Shown here piece by piece: positions 8,283 to 15,976 of a stretch of DNA of 25,044 nt. The notes beneath the pieces were generated by a model, which was not told the DNA's origin, did not search any database, and saw only the letters and a list, made by a program, of their open reading frames with translations. The number at the start of each line of letters is the position of its first letter. Positions within the stretch are counted from its first letter, which is position 1. The translations under genes were made by a program, and so were the position numbers. Source of the stretch: a virus; IMG/VR virus record IMGVR_UViG_3300009520_000004, positions 1 to 25,044 of that record; one strand, given 5' to 3'.

Positions 8283-9725
8283 CTACGAGCTTCCAATCCG
8301 CTTGGCGGTCACTGTGTAACTATACTGCATCGGCGTGCCGCCCGTGGAGGCATAAGTGAAAGTGTAGGTGATGTTCTGAGACGCAGCCGAGTAGACCATG
8401 ATACAGCCAGTCAACACATCACCTGCGTTATTGGAGGCGTCAGCCTGAAAGTTGGGAACGCTGGTCGTGTTCAGATTGGCTGTTGAGCGCGCCGTACCAT
8501 CGTTCCATGAGAACTTGGGAGTGAGACTAGAGGAGGAGGTCGCGGCTTGGGTAATGACGGCGTAATAACATAGCTCGTATGTTCCTGCGGGTGCGCTGGC
8601 TACGGCGTTCGTGGGACCTACGGTCGCAGCTTGTGTTGTGGCCAAGGTAGGTGCCGCAAGGATGGCGGGCATTCCCTGCCCGGCAAGCGTCTGGCCGTTA
8701 TAGGTGGAGAACACGCCTGAGGTGCCGGGGCATGCGCCTGCACCGCCTCCGATAACGGGATTGCCAATGCCAAGAAGCGAGGAGGACGCAAGGACTGTGG
8801 AGCTGGTCCAGCATTCAACGCCGCCTGAGGTCCCACCAGTCTGATTGGTACCTCCATTGGCCACGGTCAAGGGAAGTGTAGCGGAGCACAAGGCACAGGT
8901 CTCCCAGTCCCATCCCACACCTGCTGAGGAGTTGGCCGTCATGATCTTGCCGTCTGATCCCACGGCGACCCGGACGTTGTTGGTACCGTTGAAGCCGAGC
9001 TTGTCGCCTTTGGTGGTCAAGGGGCTGAGATTATTGAAGGCCGTCTGCACGGTTGTCGCGTTCGTGCCACCCTGCGCTACAGTGAACGGGAAGGTCAGCG
9101 CCACATTGCCTGCGGTGTTGACCAGGGGCGCAGTAAAGGTCAGCGCCGCGCCCTTACCATTGAACGTAGACCAGTCGGTGGAGGACAAGCAGCCGCGCAC
9201 AGTGGCGGAGGCTGTGGGGCAGTTGATCGTGATCGTGGCGCCTGATGGAGCCACACCAAAGTCAGTGCCACTGGAACCTGAGGCAATAGTGAGCGCGCCA
9301 GTGAGCCCGTTTAGCGAGACGACTGCACTGCCTGATCCCAAGTCGGTCAGCTCGATGTCCGAGTAAGTGATCGTGCCGGTGATTCCACCTCCGGTCTGGC
9401 TCACGTCGTAGCGGTTGTTGGGCGCAGTCGAGCCGGCATAGAAGAACCAGAAGCCAGTTGAGGTAGCAGTGAACGGATTGGCGAGTGGAGTGTTGCTGTT
9501 GTCGCTGAAGATCGTGGCGAGCGTGAGGGTTCCTGTATTGTAAACAGTGATCGTGCAGGACTTAAAGGTCTGGAGGAAGAAGTTGGTGGAGAGAATGCCG
9601 ACGGTCTGGACTTGCTGCCCGCCGAGCTGGCACCAGCCAAATGCGCGCTGATTGGCCTGGGCTACCGGCGCCAGGCACACCAGTAGCAGGATTGGCAGAA
9701 GGACCAGTCTAGCACGCCAAGGCAT
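8283..9725 (-). CDS. Fiber-like protein with a Sec signal peptide
   Basis: The ATG at 9725 gives 480 residues. Residues 1-24 form a textbook signal peptide: basic MPWRAR, hydrophobic core LVLLPILLLVCLAPVA, and AQA before N25 as a signal peptidase I site. The mature part is Thr/Ser/Gly/Asn-rich and beta-like. It contains FTVAQGGTNATT (VAQGGTN 216-222), TKGDKLGFNGTNNVRVAVGSDG (about 239-259), and LPLTVANGGTNQT (VANGGTN 288-294); VAxGGTN repeats of this type are typical of phage tail fibers. Several Cys pairs are present (for example CALC near 277-280). The ribosome-binding site is weak. A signal peptide on a fiber-like phage protein is odd: either the protein is exported to the periplasm during infection or the hydrophobic N-terminus is an anchor. 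Confidence 0.75.
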   Translation of the reverse strand: MPWRARLVLLPILLLVCLAPVAQANQRAFGWCQLGGQQVQTVGILSTNFFLQTFKSCTITVYNTGTLTLATIFSDNSNTPLANPFTATSTGFWFFYAGSTAPNNRYDVSQTGGGITGTITYSDIELTDLGSGSAVVSLNGLTGALTIASGSSGTDFGVAPSGATITINCPTASATVRGCLSSTDWSTFNGKGAALTFTAPLVNTAGNVALTFPFTVAQGGTNATTVQTAFNNLSPLTTKGDKLGFNGTNNVRVAVGSDGKIMTANSSAGVGWDWETCALCSATLPLTVANGGTNQTGGTSGGVECWTSSTVLASSSLLGIGNPVIGGGAGACPGTSGVFSTYNGQTLAGQGMPAILAAPTLATTQAATVGPTNAVASAPAGTYELCYYAVITQAATSSSSLTPKFSWNDGTARSTANLNTTSVPNFQADASNNAGDVLTGCIMVYSAASQNITYTFTYASTGGTPMQYSYTVTAKRIGSS

Positions 9726-9732
9726 GCGGCAT

Positions 9733-10020
9733 TCAGTCTTTCTTGGCGTGTAGTCCAGAGATTCCTTGCTTCTTCGAGCCGGCCGTGTAGAGCGTGTTGT
9801 TGAACGGCGTCTCGAACTTCTCCGGGTTGGGATCTAGCGCCTTGCCACCCTCGTAGAACTTCTCGCTGATCGTGTCCTTGCCCATCGAGTGGGGCTTGGA
9901 CAGGATTGGAGTACGGTTCTTGTCAAAGGTGCCTGGGTTGCCACTGTTCGATGAAGGAACCTTCTCGTGGAGAGGATTCTCAAACGGGGTGTTGATGCTG
10001 GCCTTGCCACTAGTCTTCAT
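9733..10020 (-). CDS. Small hydrophilic phage protein, unknown function
   Basis: The ATG at 10020 is preceded by AAGGAG at 5 bases; an upstream in-frame ATG at 10065 is inside the previous gene and has no such site, so I use 10020, giving 95 residues. It is polar, with many Pro, Asn, Lys and Gly and no hydrophobic core (INTPFENPLHEKVPSS, FDKNRTPILSKPHSM, KFETPFNNTLYTAGS). Two loosely similar PFEN/PFNN segments stand about 60 residues apart. It may be natively unfolded. It lies between a small basic gene and the fiber gene; no family recognised. Confidence 0.75.
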   Translation of the reverse strand: MKTSGKASINTPFENPLHEKVPSSNSGNPGTFDKNRTPILSKPHSMGKDTISEKFYEGGKALDPNPEKFETPFNNTLYTAGSKKQGISGLHAKKD

Positions 10021-10030
10021 GTTGTCTCCT

Positions 10031-10207
10031 TTAACCCCTGAACGCCCCGTTGCCGGGATAGCCAAGCTGGACTACTTTGCCGTCAATCATGCGTTGATAC
10101 GGCCCAAGCCCCACCTTTGGCGGATGAAACCCAGGTATTGCGTTAGGCCCAAGAGCAGCATGGATGGCTGCATCTTCATCCTTTTTTTCCGAATGCTCTT
10201 TTTTCAT
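10031..10207 (-). CDS. Small phage protein, 58 residues, unknown
   Basis: ATG at 10207 with AGAGG six bases upstream; 58 residues ending 10 bases before the next start. The N-terminus is strongly charged (MKKEHSEKKDED), followed by AAIHAALGPNAIPGFHPP and a glycine/proline-rich end (GLGPYQRMIDGKVVQLGYPG). Good spacing on both sides and a clear ribosome-binding site support it as a real gene. I know no function. Confidence 0.7.
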   Translation of the reverse strand: MKKEHSEKKDEDAAIHAALGPNAIPGFHPPKVGLGPYQRMIDGKVVQLGYPGNGAFRG

Positions 10208-10210
10208 TTG

Positions 10211-10471
10211 CTACCTCTCTTTCGCTCTGCCCTTCTTTGCCTGACGTTTGGTCAGTACCCGCTCGCCTTTGTGGAGCTTGGCAGGCCCAGTCTTCTTCAC
10301 CTTGCCGCCACGTTTGTAGGAGGGCAGCATGGGGTTCATCATGCCGCCGCGTTCAGATACTCGGCGTTGAGGACGCTCTGCGCCCATGCCCATACCCATG
10401 GACATTGGAGAGCCTACAGGAGAAACCGGCATCCCGCCGCCGCCTCCCATGTTTTGTCGTGGTGGAAACAT
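10211..10471 (-). CDS. Small basic Gly/Met-rich phage protein
   Basis: ATG at 10471 with GGAGG five bases upstream; 86 residues. The first half is low-complexity (GGGGGMPVSPVG, MSMGMGMG); the second half is basic, with YKRGGKVKKTGPAKLHKGERVLTKRQ. The GGKVKKTGxAxxHKGE segment recurs in small basic proteins of phage structural regions, with no function known to me. It directly follows the SleB-like hydrolase gene. A role in DNA or virion binding is possible given the charge, but is only inference. Confidence 0.75.
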   Translation of the reverse strand: MFPPRQNMGGGGGMPVSPVGSPMSMGMGMGAERPQRRVSERGGMMNPMLPSYKRGGKVKKTGPAKLHKGERVLTKRQAKKGRAKER

Positions 10472-10487
10472 CTAAGCCTCCTTTAGA

Positions 10488-10910
10488 TCATGCTCTATAA
10501 AAGCGCACTTGGTCAATCTGCACGGTCAGCTTGTCCTTGGCGAACCAGGAGTCCTTGCCGCGAATCACGTCCAAGTCCTCAATCGGGAAGGACTCGTAGT
10601 AAATCGCGCCCCCAGTTGGGTCTGTATCGGGAGACTCGGCGATCGCCAGGATCTCCAGCCACGCCTGCCAGTCTACAGGGACAAGGGGATTAGGGAACTT
10701 AGTCGCGTTCGGATCGGTGGCGTTGAACGAGGAGAACTGCCAGGGCTGGAGAACCACGGACTCAAGTGTTGGACGGAACATGGGCTTGCCAACACGGTTC
10801 TGCAGGACCCACCAGATTCCGCGCCGCGCGTCCTGGGATTGATTACGGCCCTCGCGCCACACGCAGAGTGCAGCCAGAAAGTAGGGATAGAAGTCGCCCA
10901 GGGCTGACAT
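10488..10910 (-). CDS. SleB-like cell wall hydrolase (endolysin)
   Basis: The ATG at 10910 shares one base with the TGA of the upstream gene (TGATG); 140 residues. It matches the SleB/Hydrolase_2 fold pattern: AALCVWREGRNQS with the likely catalytic Glu20, then a helix ending LQNRV, a VVLQPWQFSSF segment (the family's xQFS), and TGGAIYYE followed by FAKDKLTVQIDQVRFYRA (the family's PxWAxxxxxxxxIGxHxFY region). The length fits a single catalytic domain. Enzymes of this family cut peptidoglycan glycan strands. There is no signal peptide, so release would depend on a holin; holin-like genes lie just upstream. I call it the endolysin with good confidence. Confidence 0.88.
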   Translation of the reverse strand: MSALGDFYPYFLAALCVWREGRNQSQDARRGIWWVLQNRVGKPMFRPTLESVVLQPWQFSSFNATDPNATKFPNPLVPVDWQAWLEILAIAESPDTDPTGGAIYYESFPIEDLDVIRGKDSWFAKDKLTVQIDQVRFYRA

Positions 10911-11104
10911 CAGCGTCTCTTGCCCTTGCGTTGAGGAATGCTAGCTCCGGCTTTGCGCGCCTGCGAAAGTGCGATCGCCACAGCCTGTTTACGATTGCGG
11001 ACTTTAGGACCGCGCTTGGAGCCGGAATGCAGAGTCCCGCGCTTGAACTCGTGAAGAGTAGTTTCGATCTTCCCTTTGCCCTTACTGCTTTTGCGCTTGG
11101 CCAT
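10910..11104 (-). CDS. Small basic protein, DUF6496 type
   Basis: ATG at 11104 with GGAGG five bases upstream, overlapping the end of the holin-like gene by 23 bases; 64 residues. The HEFKRGTLHSGSKRGPKV core followed by RKQAVAIALSQARKAG is the signature of the DUF6496 family of small basic proteins found in phages and bacteria. About a third of the residues are Lys or Arg. The function of the family is unknown to me; DNA or RNA binding would suit the charge. It is coupled to the endolysin by TGATG. Confidence 0.85.
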   Translation of the reverse strand: MAKRKSSKGKGKIETTLHEFKRGTLHSGSKRGPKVRNRKQAVAIALSQARKAGASIPQRKGKRR

Positions 11105-11342
11105 TCCCGCCTCCCGTCAGCTTGCTGTGATTGGTAAACCAGCCGAGCAGCGCAACTACAACAGCCGCTACCAAGTTGCCGATCTGCTGCGGGTCGCCTT
11201 GCACGAGCTTGTTGTAATCGATGTTGGCCGCCACGATGCCGGAAAGCACGAAGCCCAGGCCGGTCGTGCGAGGTTCGCTCTGAGCTACCTTGTCCACGAC
11301 CGTCTGGATCACCTTGCCTTTAATGAGTGAAGTCAGGCTCAC
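11082..11342 (-). CDS. Holin-like membrane protein
   Basis: GTG at 11342 with TAGGAG seven bases upstream; 86 residues. A weak hydrophobic segment (GLGFVLSGIVAANI) is followed by a strong membrane helix (IGNLVAAVVVALLGWF), then a short polar tail (TNHSKLTGGGNGQAQKQ). Size, membrane pattern and place two genes before the SleB-like endolysin suit a holin that lets the hydrolase reach the cell wall. Holins share little sequence, so the call rests on layout and topology. Confidence 0.65.
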   Translation of the reverse strand: MSLTSLIKGKVIQTVVDKVAQSEPRTTGLGFVLSGIVAANIDYNKLVQGDPQQIGNLVAAVVVALLGWFTNHSKLTGGGNGQAQKQ

Positions 11343-11352
11343 ACGAGTACTC

Positions 11353-11595
11353 CTACTTACCTGCGTGCGGCAGGAGTTTGCCTGCGGTGTTGAGTGCTGC
11401 CACGTTGCGGTCGATCATGTTGCCAACCTTGGCGGTGACCGTCTCGGGCGCGCCGGACGCCACGACTGCGTCTGTGACGACGGCCTTTTTAGCAGCTCCA
11501 CCACCTGCGCCAAATATTGTCTCAACCTGCAGGATAAGCTGCAGGATCTGCGGCGCCAGCTGAATCAGCGCCAGAGCGTCTTGTAACCAGTTCAT
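11353..11595 (-). CDS. Small amphipathic membrane-associated protein, lysis cassette
   Basis: ATG at 11595 with AAAGGA upstream; 80 residues. The first 30 residues are hydrophobic (ALALIQLAPQILQLILQVETIF), then GAGGGAAKKAVVTDAVV and a polar C-terminal helix region. The GxGxGAAKKAVV part is seen in small phage proteins near lysis genes. It could be a holin partner or antiholin; the hydrophobic part is interrupted by Gln, so a surface-seeking helix is as likely as a membrane span. Its stop lies inside the ribosome-binding site of the next gene. Confidence 0.6.
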   Translation of the reverse strand: MNWLQDALALIQLAPQILQLILQVETIFGAGGGAAKKAVVTDAVVASGAPETVTAKVGNMIDRNVAALNTAGKLLPHAGK

Positions 11596-11610
11596 TTGTT
11601 CGTGTCCTTT

Positions 11611-12651
11611 CTAGTCCCAGCCCATGCCGGAGTACATTATATCCACGTCGTGTGATTGCATGAAGGCCGCATCGACCGGGAAGCCCAGGTAGGAGCCCTT
11701 GGGGATGATCCAGGTGTTCTTGAAGATCTCCATGTCCTGACGGCGGGCTTTGATCATTTCGGCCAGGTACTGCTTCTCCTCGGATTGCTTGACCTGGAAC
11801 CACGGCACGCCTTTGAGGTCCGGATGGCGGTTGATGTTCTTCATGGCCCAGTCTGCGGACCAGTACTTGGCGCGGGTCATCACCAGGGACGGGCTGATGG
11901 TAGCGGGGATGTCCACGGCGGGCATCACGCCGGTTATGGTCAAGGGATTGGAGTAGCCGCCGCGCCGCTGGTAGATCGCGATGTAGGGATTGCCATTGGT
12001 GGGGCCGGGCCAGAGTTCGTGGACTGGCGTGCCGGTCGTGGGGTTCGTCTTGTAGGAGCCGAGGAGGTAGGCATCACCTTGGCTTCCGCGTTGCGGGTCC
12101 ATCCGGTTGAGCTGCTCCTGATTGAAGGTCAGGAACTTGCCGGTGATCGAGTAGGCAAAGAAGATGTTGGTGATCGACATGTAGCGGAGGAAGTCGTTTG
12201 GTGTGGCGGCGGGAGTGGGCGGGGCGTAGTAGGAGCGGTAGATCTGGTAGGTCTGCGTGCTGACGGAGACCTCGGCGTAGGGGCGGTCGAGGGTCAGGGT
12301 GTTGACACCGTCGAAGGCGATGATGTTGTAGATGGGACCGGCGCGCCCCACGCGGAATTGACGGCCTTGCCCAAGGGTTGGTGAGGCCAAGGGAGGATTG
12401 GCAAAGGCGAGCGGTAGCCAGGCAGCAGCAGCGGCAGCGTCTCCGACTACGGCCGGGGAACCAAGCGTGACTGTGGCCGTGCCTGCAAAGACGACGTTAG
12501 GAACGGCTAGGGGAGCCTCGGCGGTAAGCCAGGACCACAAGCCCTCGTCACAGATGTCCTGCCAGGCTTTGAGGACATGATTCCGGGCCACGAGGATGTC
12601 GAGGCCGGGGTACTCACCAATGAGTTCCCCGGCTAGTTGGTCGAGTGGCGT
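11611..12651 (-). CDS. Head-tail adaptor protein with probable ACG start
   Basis: The first standard start codon in frame is GTG at 12591, which has no ribosome-binding site. The frame stays open back to the TAG of the upstream gene, and the extra residues (PLDQLAGELIGEYPGLDI) read smoothly into LVARNHVLKAWQDICDEGLWSWL. That is the first-helix pattern of phage adaptor proteins, so they probably belong to the protein. A strong GGGGAGG stands five bases before an ACG at 12651, which I take as the start, giving 346 residues. Beta blocks GRQFRVGRAGPIYNIIAFDG and TLTLDRPYAEVSVSTQTYQIYRSYY resemble adaptor proteins below the portal. An A-to-G-type change of an original ATG, or a sequence error, would explain it. 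Product call fairly sure; start uncertain. Confidence 0.7.
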   Translation of the reverse strand, partial: TPLDQLAGELIGEYPGLDILVARNHVLKAWQDICDEGLWSWLTAEAPLAVPNVVFAGTATVTLGSPAVVGDAAAAAAWLPLAFANPPLASPTLGQGRQFRVGRAGPIYNIIAFDGVNTLTLDRPYAEVSVSTQTYQIYRSYYAPPTPAATPNDFLRYMSITNIFFAYSITGKFLTFNQEQLNRMDPQRGSQGDAYLLGSYKTNPTTGTPVHELWPGPTNGNPYIAIYQRRGGYSNPLTITGVMPAVDIPATISPSLVMTRAKYWSADWAMKNINRHPDLKGVPWFQVKQSEEKQYLAEMIKARRQDMEIFKNTWIIPKGSYLGFPVDAAFMQSHDVDIMYSGMGWD

Positions 12652-12656
12652 ATCAG

Positions 12657-12663
12657 CCTCCCC
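12657..12663 (-). promoter_or_regulatory. Strong ribosome-binding site pointing to an ACG start
   Basis: The minus strand reads GGGGAGG, five bases before ACG (12651-12649) and directly after the TAG of the preceding gene. No ATG, GTG or TTG in the correct frame lies within 60 bases downstream. This site decides the start of the adaptor gene. Confidence 0.6.
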
Positions 12664-12666
12664 GGC

Positions 12667-13008
12667 CTAGCGCCCAACAGCGCGAAGTTTGGCCGTGAAG
12701 GTAGACAGGTTGGTTGTACCTGTCTCCTCAGCACCCGTATGCGCAATCACCCAAATCAAGGTGACCTGAGTAGCCGCGCCAGGGCCGACGCATGGGATGA
12801 CGAAGTACTTGCCAGACTCGTCTAGCGAACCGTGGCACTCGTTGATGTACTTCAAGCCGAACGCGGAGGCTGGAACGATCTGACCTCCGGTTGGACCAGC
12901 AGGCGGCGTGCCTACGGTGACTTGCGTATAGCTGGACGGCCCGGTGAGCTTGATTAAGCTCTCCATTCGATCACCAGTACCGAATAATCCGATAAGAGAT
13001 ACGCTCAT
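12667..13008 (-). CDS. Minor head protein, conserved phage structural type
   Basis: ATG at 13008 with GGGAGA six bases upstream; 113 residues. The sequence is beta-like: SYTQVTVGTPPAG, TGGQIVPASAFGLKYINECHGS, SGKYFVIPCVG, VTLIWVIAHTGAEETGTTNLSTFTAKLRAVGR. The central GGxxVxxxAFGLKxI and terminal TNLSxxxxxxxxxGR patterns are shared by small proteins next to capsid genes of many phages; their role is not settled. It lies between a decoration-like protein and the adaptor. A capsid-bound minor protein is inferred. Confidence 0.7.
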   Translation of the reverse strand: MSVSLIGLFGTGDRMESLIKLTGPSSYTQVTVGTPPAGPTGGQIVPASAFGLKYINECHGSLDESGKYFVIPCVGPGAATQVTLIWVIAHTGAEETGTTNLSTFTAKLRAVGR

Positions 13009-13026
13009 GTGTCGTCTCCCTTCAGC

Positions 13027-13650
13027 TTACTCGTTCCAGAACCGTGGGTATAGCTGGACCACCGAGTTGGTCGCGCTAATTGGCGCGGCTTCAGCTACTC
13101 CAAGGATCGACTTGAACAGCGTGTAGGTCGTGGCGAAGGTCGCCTGAGTCGGATCATCGGCGAAGATGCCAGAAGTTGAGGCCGACTGGTCCACGATGAC
13201 GACGTCGCCGATAGCGGGAGTGGCGGCAGTCAGGCCGGTCTTGAACAGGACGTTGGCGCGGCCTGCTACCTGAATCCAGCCGTAGTTGCCCTTGGTGATG
13301 GCGGCGAGCGCCACTCCGGCCCAGTAGCCGAGGACACCAGTGCCAGAAGCGTCCGGCGTGACGACGTAAGTGCCAGGCGCGGACCAGAGGACAAGCTGCC
13401 CGGCCGCTACCGTGTCCGTCGAAGTCAAAAGGAACTTGACGTACTGATAGATGCCAGAGTGAAACTTGAGGGTAGCGGGAGCTGAGGACATGGCATTGGC
13501 TTCTGCCTCGGTCAGCTCCATGAAAGCGCCCAGTTGACCTGGGTAAGGATCGGCGCCGGTGCCCGTGGACGAGCCTGAGCCGATGAAGGCGTCGTTGATC
13601 TTGTCCAGGTACGGCGAGGACAAGTGAGCTATTTCAGTGTGTCGTGGCAT
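13027..13650 (-). CDS. Capsid decoration/stabilisation-like protein
   Basis: The ATG at 13650 has AAGGAG six bases upstream; a longer frame from 13704 would overlap the capsid gene end and lacks such a site. The product is 207 residues. After a polar N-terminus (residues 1-45) the protein is beta-rich: YVKFLLTSTDTVAAGQLVLWS, TGVLGYWAGVALAAITKGNYGWIQVAGRANVLFKTG, IGDVVIVDQSAS. The xGxxxGVALxxxxxGxYGWIQVxGxA pattern is like small beta-barrel decoration proteins (DUF2190-like) that sit on capsid surfaces. Its place directly after the major capsid gene agrees. No biochemical assignment is possible from sequence alone. Confidence 0.65.
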   Translation of the reverse strand: MPRHTEIAHLSSPYLDKINDAFIGSGSSTGTGADPYPGQLGAFMELTEAEANAMSSAPATLKFHSGIYQYVKFLLTSTDTVAAGQLVLWSAPGTYVVTPDASGTGVLGYWAGVALAAITKGNYGWIQVAGRANVLFKTGLTAATPAIGDVVIVDQSASTSGIFADDPTQATFATTYTLFKSILGVAEAAPISATNSVVQLYPRFWNE

Positions 13651-13660
13651 GTTAGTCTCC

Positions 13661-14773
13661 TTAGCCTCCAATCCCGTAGATTTGCGCGTTGAGCCTGGGA
13701 GCAATACACTCCAGGTTGATGGCGCACTTGATCTGGCCGACTACGCGCGTGTTGTCCTGAGCAGGAACGAAGCCCGAGAAGCCCATGCCGTACTCAGGAT
13801 CGTCCGCCATACGCAACAGGAACTTGCGGGTGTTGAACCACACGAAGACTTCGCCCACGGTCAGGGTGCCGCCATTGGGGAAGTTGCCAGGGTTGGTTGC
13901 CGACGAGGGCGAGGTAACGGTGCCGGTGAGCCAGTTGCCGATACCGGCCTGATTCTGCCCGTACTTGAGCGACGGGAAGTAGTCGTCCTTCAGGATCATC
14001 GCACTGTTCATGCGCATCCCGTAAGCGCCCCAATAGGGGTCACGTTCCTGGGCGAACCTTTGCTGAGGTTGCATACGCTCCTTGATTCCCGCGTACGCAG
14101 ACTTGTTGGTCACGCCGAGGTCGGGCTCGTCAGCGCCTACGGCGGCGGTCTGGTAGGACTCCTCCAGGAGCTGATAGGTTATCGGCGCAACCGTGCCGTC
14201 CGAGTTGCCTGCCCAGATCACGTTGCCGTTGAGGGTCTTGGCGATCGCGGCGTTGCGGGCCTGAGTGCCGTAGGAGGTGACGATATTGCCGTCCCACCCG
14301 GGCACGATGCCATCGTTGATAGCTTCGACCCATCCGTTCAAGTCGATCGTGCGGCCGGCGGTCTGGCCACTCAAGGCTAGTTCGACGGCCAGGATGGCGC
14401 TGATGGTTTGTACGCCATTCTGCATGTCGATGTCGATCAGCCGGAAGACTGACAGGTCACCCTTGTTGAGGACCTGGATGTCTTCCTTGTACTCGACCAC
14501 CGAGACCTCGTAGTACTTGGGATCGAACTCAGTGCCGGACAAGGTCTGCGGCTTGTTGATGTTGAAATTCTGGCCGCGAGCGTACGGACCACCAATCAGC
14601 GGAGCGTAGATGAACACGGTTTGCATGAATGCGCCTCCGGTGAAGGGCACCATGCACTTGCGGCGGAGATGCGCCATGAACGGTGAGTCGAGGAAGAAGT
14701 TATCCTCTACGGCGTCAGGGTAAATCTCCTTCAGCGTCGTCAGGTTAATTTCGTCAAGAATTGGGTCGGACAC
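13661..14773 (-). CDS. Major capsid protein
   Basis: GTG at 14773 with AAGGGTGG just upstream; 370 residues, a usual size for an HK97-fold capsid protein. It has a helical N-terminus (DEINLTTLKEIYPDAVEDNFF), a strand-rich extended region (FMQTVFIYAPLIGGPYARGQNF, YYEVSVVEYKEDIQVLNKGD), a helix with repeated Ala (VQTISAILAVELAL), and the ending VVGQIKCAINLECIAPRLNAQIYGI, a C-terminal strand pattern typical of capsid proteins. It follows the scaffold gene after 87 bases and precedes decoration-like genes. The 87-base gap holds no gene I would defend. Identification rests on order, size and pattern. Confidence 0.85.
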   Translation of the reverse strand: MSDPILDEINLTTLKEIYPDAVEDNFFLDSPFMAHLRRKCMVPFTGGAFMQTVFIYAPLIGGPYARGQNFNINKPQTLSGTEFDPKYYEVSVVEYKEDIQVLNKGDLSVFRLIDIDMQNGVQTISAILAVELALSGQTAGRTIDLNGWVEAINDGIVPGWDGNIVTSYGTQARNAAIAKTLNGNVIWAGNSDGTVAPITYQLLEESYQTAAVGADEPDLGVTNKSAYAGIKERMQPQQRFAQERDPYWGAYGMRMNSAMILKDDYFPSLKYGQNQAGIGNWLTGTVTSPSSATNPGNFPNGGTLTVGEVFVWFNTRKFLLRMADDPEYGMGFSGFVPAQDNTRVVGQIKCAINLECIAPRLNAQIYGIGG

Positions 14774-14860
14774 GTAGCCACCCTTAAATGCAAGCGGCTG
14801 TGATCTGCGACGAGTCCATTGATACGACTAGGTTATTCGCGCGACTTCAGCTACTGCGGG

Positions 14861-15976
14861 CTATAGTCCACCAGACTTGGCAGGTGCTTCCTGCCCCAAG
14901 GGAATACCGGCGGCGCGGCGGTCCACGTAACTATGGGCTGCCTTCTGCCAGCGTTCCTCTCTATTAGCAGCGCTTGAGGGAGGTGGCTCAGTTTGTTGCT
15001 GTTGACCCTTGTCTCCATTTGCGGCTGCGGCGTCCCGCTCGGCAGGCGTGCGCTGATCGCGCTTCTTGTCGAACAGGACTGACTTCGGCTGGTCGGCGAG
15101 AGGAGCCGCACGCCCTGGTGTTCCATTGAGGATTTCACTTGAGAGTTTGGTCTTGTATTCGGCGTCGAGTTTCCCACGCTCCTCAGAGCGGATGGACTCG
15201 CGGAGCAGTTCCTGACGTTTCTCAGGGACTTTGAAATCAGTTTCCCAGGTTTCGCGAAGACTCATGGTCTTGCCGGGGTTTCGCTGATTGAACTCCGATG
15301 CCTTTGCAACCAGTGCCCGCATGCCCACGAACCGATTACCGCGTTGGTCGGTATACTCCAGCTTGAGCGGCTTGCCGAATAGTTCCTGATGCTCGGTCGC
15401 AAGATCAAACATCTCGGCCTGGAGTAGCGGGTTAGCTTGCACAACTCGATTGAAGTCCTCGCGGGAAACGACTTTGCTTGGGTCAAACGTAGAACCACCT
15501 CCATTACCGCCGTTACCACCACCTCCGCCACTATTGGCGGCGATGACTGCTTCGGATGAGGCTGCCCTGGCTGCCGGCAGTCCCTTCATCAGTTCCGCTA
15601 CGTCGATGCCGGTTTGATCCGAGATCGTCTGCATACGTGCACGAAACTGCGCGGTCGTGGTCCGCTCGGAGTCAAGGTCGCTATAGGCTTTCTGTAGCTG
15701 GCCGTCCACTCCTTGCTTCCACTTGGCCAGGTCAGCGCGTTCGGCCAGGATCTCGTTTACATCCTGCTCGACTTGGGCGCGTTGACTGGCTAGCTCCTGA
15801 GTTTTGCGGGAGTAATCCCGCTGCATCAGGACCTGGTTCTTGAATTTGCTCGAAACTTTGTCCTTCCCCAGGATTGTACTCAGGGATTGGATCTCCTCCT
15901 TGGATAGCGAACCGTCAGCGGAAATGTCTGACAGCCACTGGTCCAGCGTGAAGTCGTCTTGGTTAGTCTGTGGCAC
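14861..15976 (-). CDS. Scaffold protein
   Basis: GTG at 15976 gives 371 residues; the start overlaps the preceding 39-residue gene by 14 bases. It is highly charged and helical: residues 20-130 form coiled-coil-like sequence (KNQVLMQRDYSRKTQELASQ, AQVEQDVNEILAERADLAKW). A Gly/Asn-rich linker (about 149-163, NSGGGGGNGGNGGG) follows, then a second helical part and a disordered, Gln/Pro/Ala-rich end. A long helical charged protein directly upstream of the capsid gene is the standard position and make-up of phage scaffolds. I see no protease active-site pattern in it. Confidence 0.75.
   Translation of the reverse strand: MPQTNQDDFTLDQWLSDISADGSLSKEEIQSLSTILGKDKVSSKFKNQVLMQRDYSRKTQELASQRAQVEQDVNEILAERADLAKWKQGVDGQLQKAYSDLDSERTTTAQFRARMQTISDQTGIDVAELMKGLPAARAASSEAVIAANSGGGGGNGGNGGGSTFDPSKVVSREDFNRVVQANPLLQAEMFDLATEHQELFGKPLKLEYTDQRGNRFVGMRALVAKASEFNQRNPGKTMSLRETWETDFKVPEKRQELLRESIRSEERGKLDAEYKTKLSSEILNGTPGRAAPLADQPKSVLFDKKRDQRTPAERDAAAANGDKGQQQQTEPPPSSAANREERWQKAAHSYVDRRAAGIPLGQEAPAKSGGL

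Noticed and set aside
10178-10192. Slippery A-AAA-AAG heptamer in the 58-residue gene at 10031-10207, as in dnaX frameshifting
   Set aside because: After a -1 shift the next codons reach a stop at once (GGA TGA), so no sensible product results.
13637-14380. Long plus-strand frame (247 codons) opposite the capsid gene; likewise 18891-19739 and 11656-12384
   Set aside because: They lie antisense to well-supported genes, are low in recognisable motifs, and are expected in high-GC DNA. No ribosome-binding site or coupling.
14774-14860. Possible 11-codon frame and weak promoter in the scaffold-capsid gap
   Set aside because: No ribosome-binding site and no hexamer pair with correct spacing; gap best left as a plain leader.
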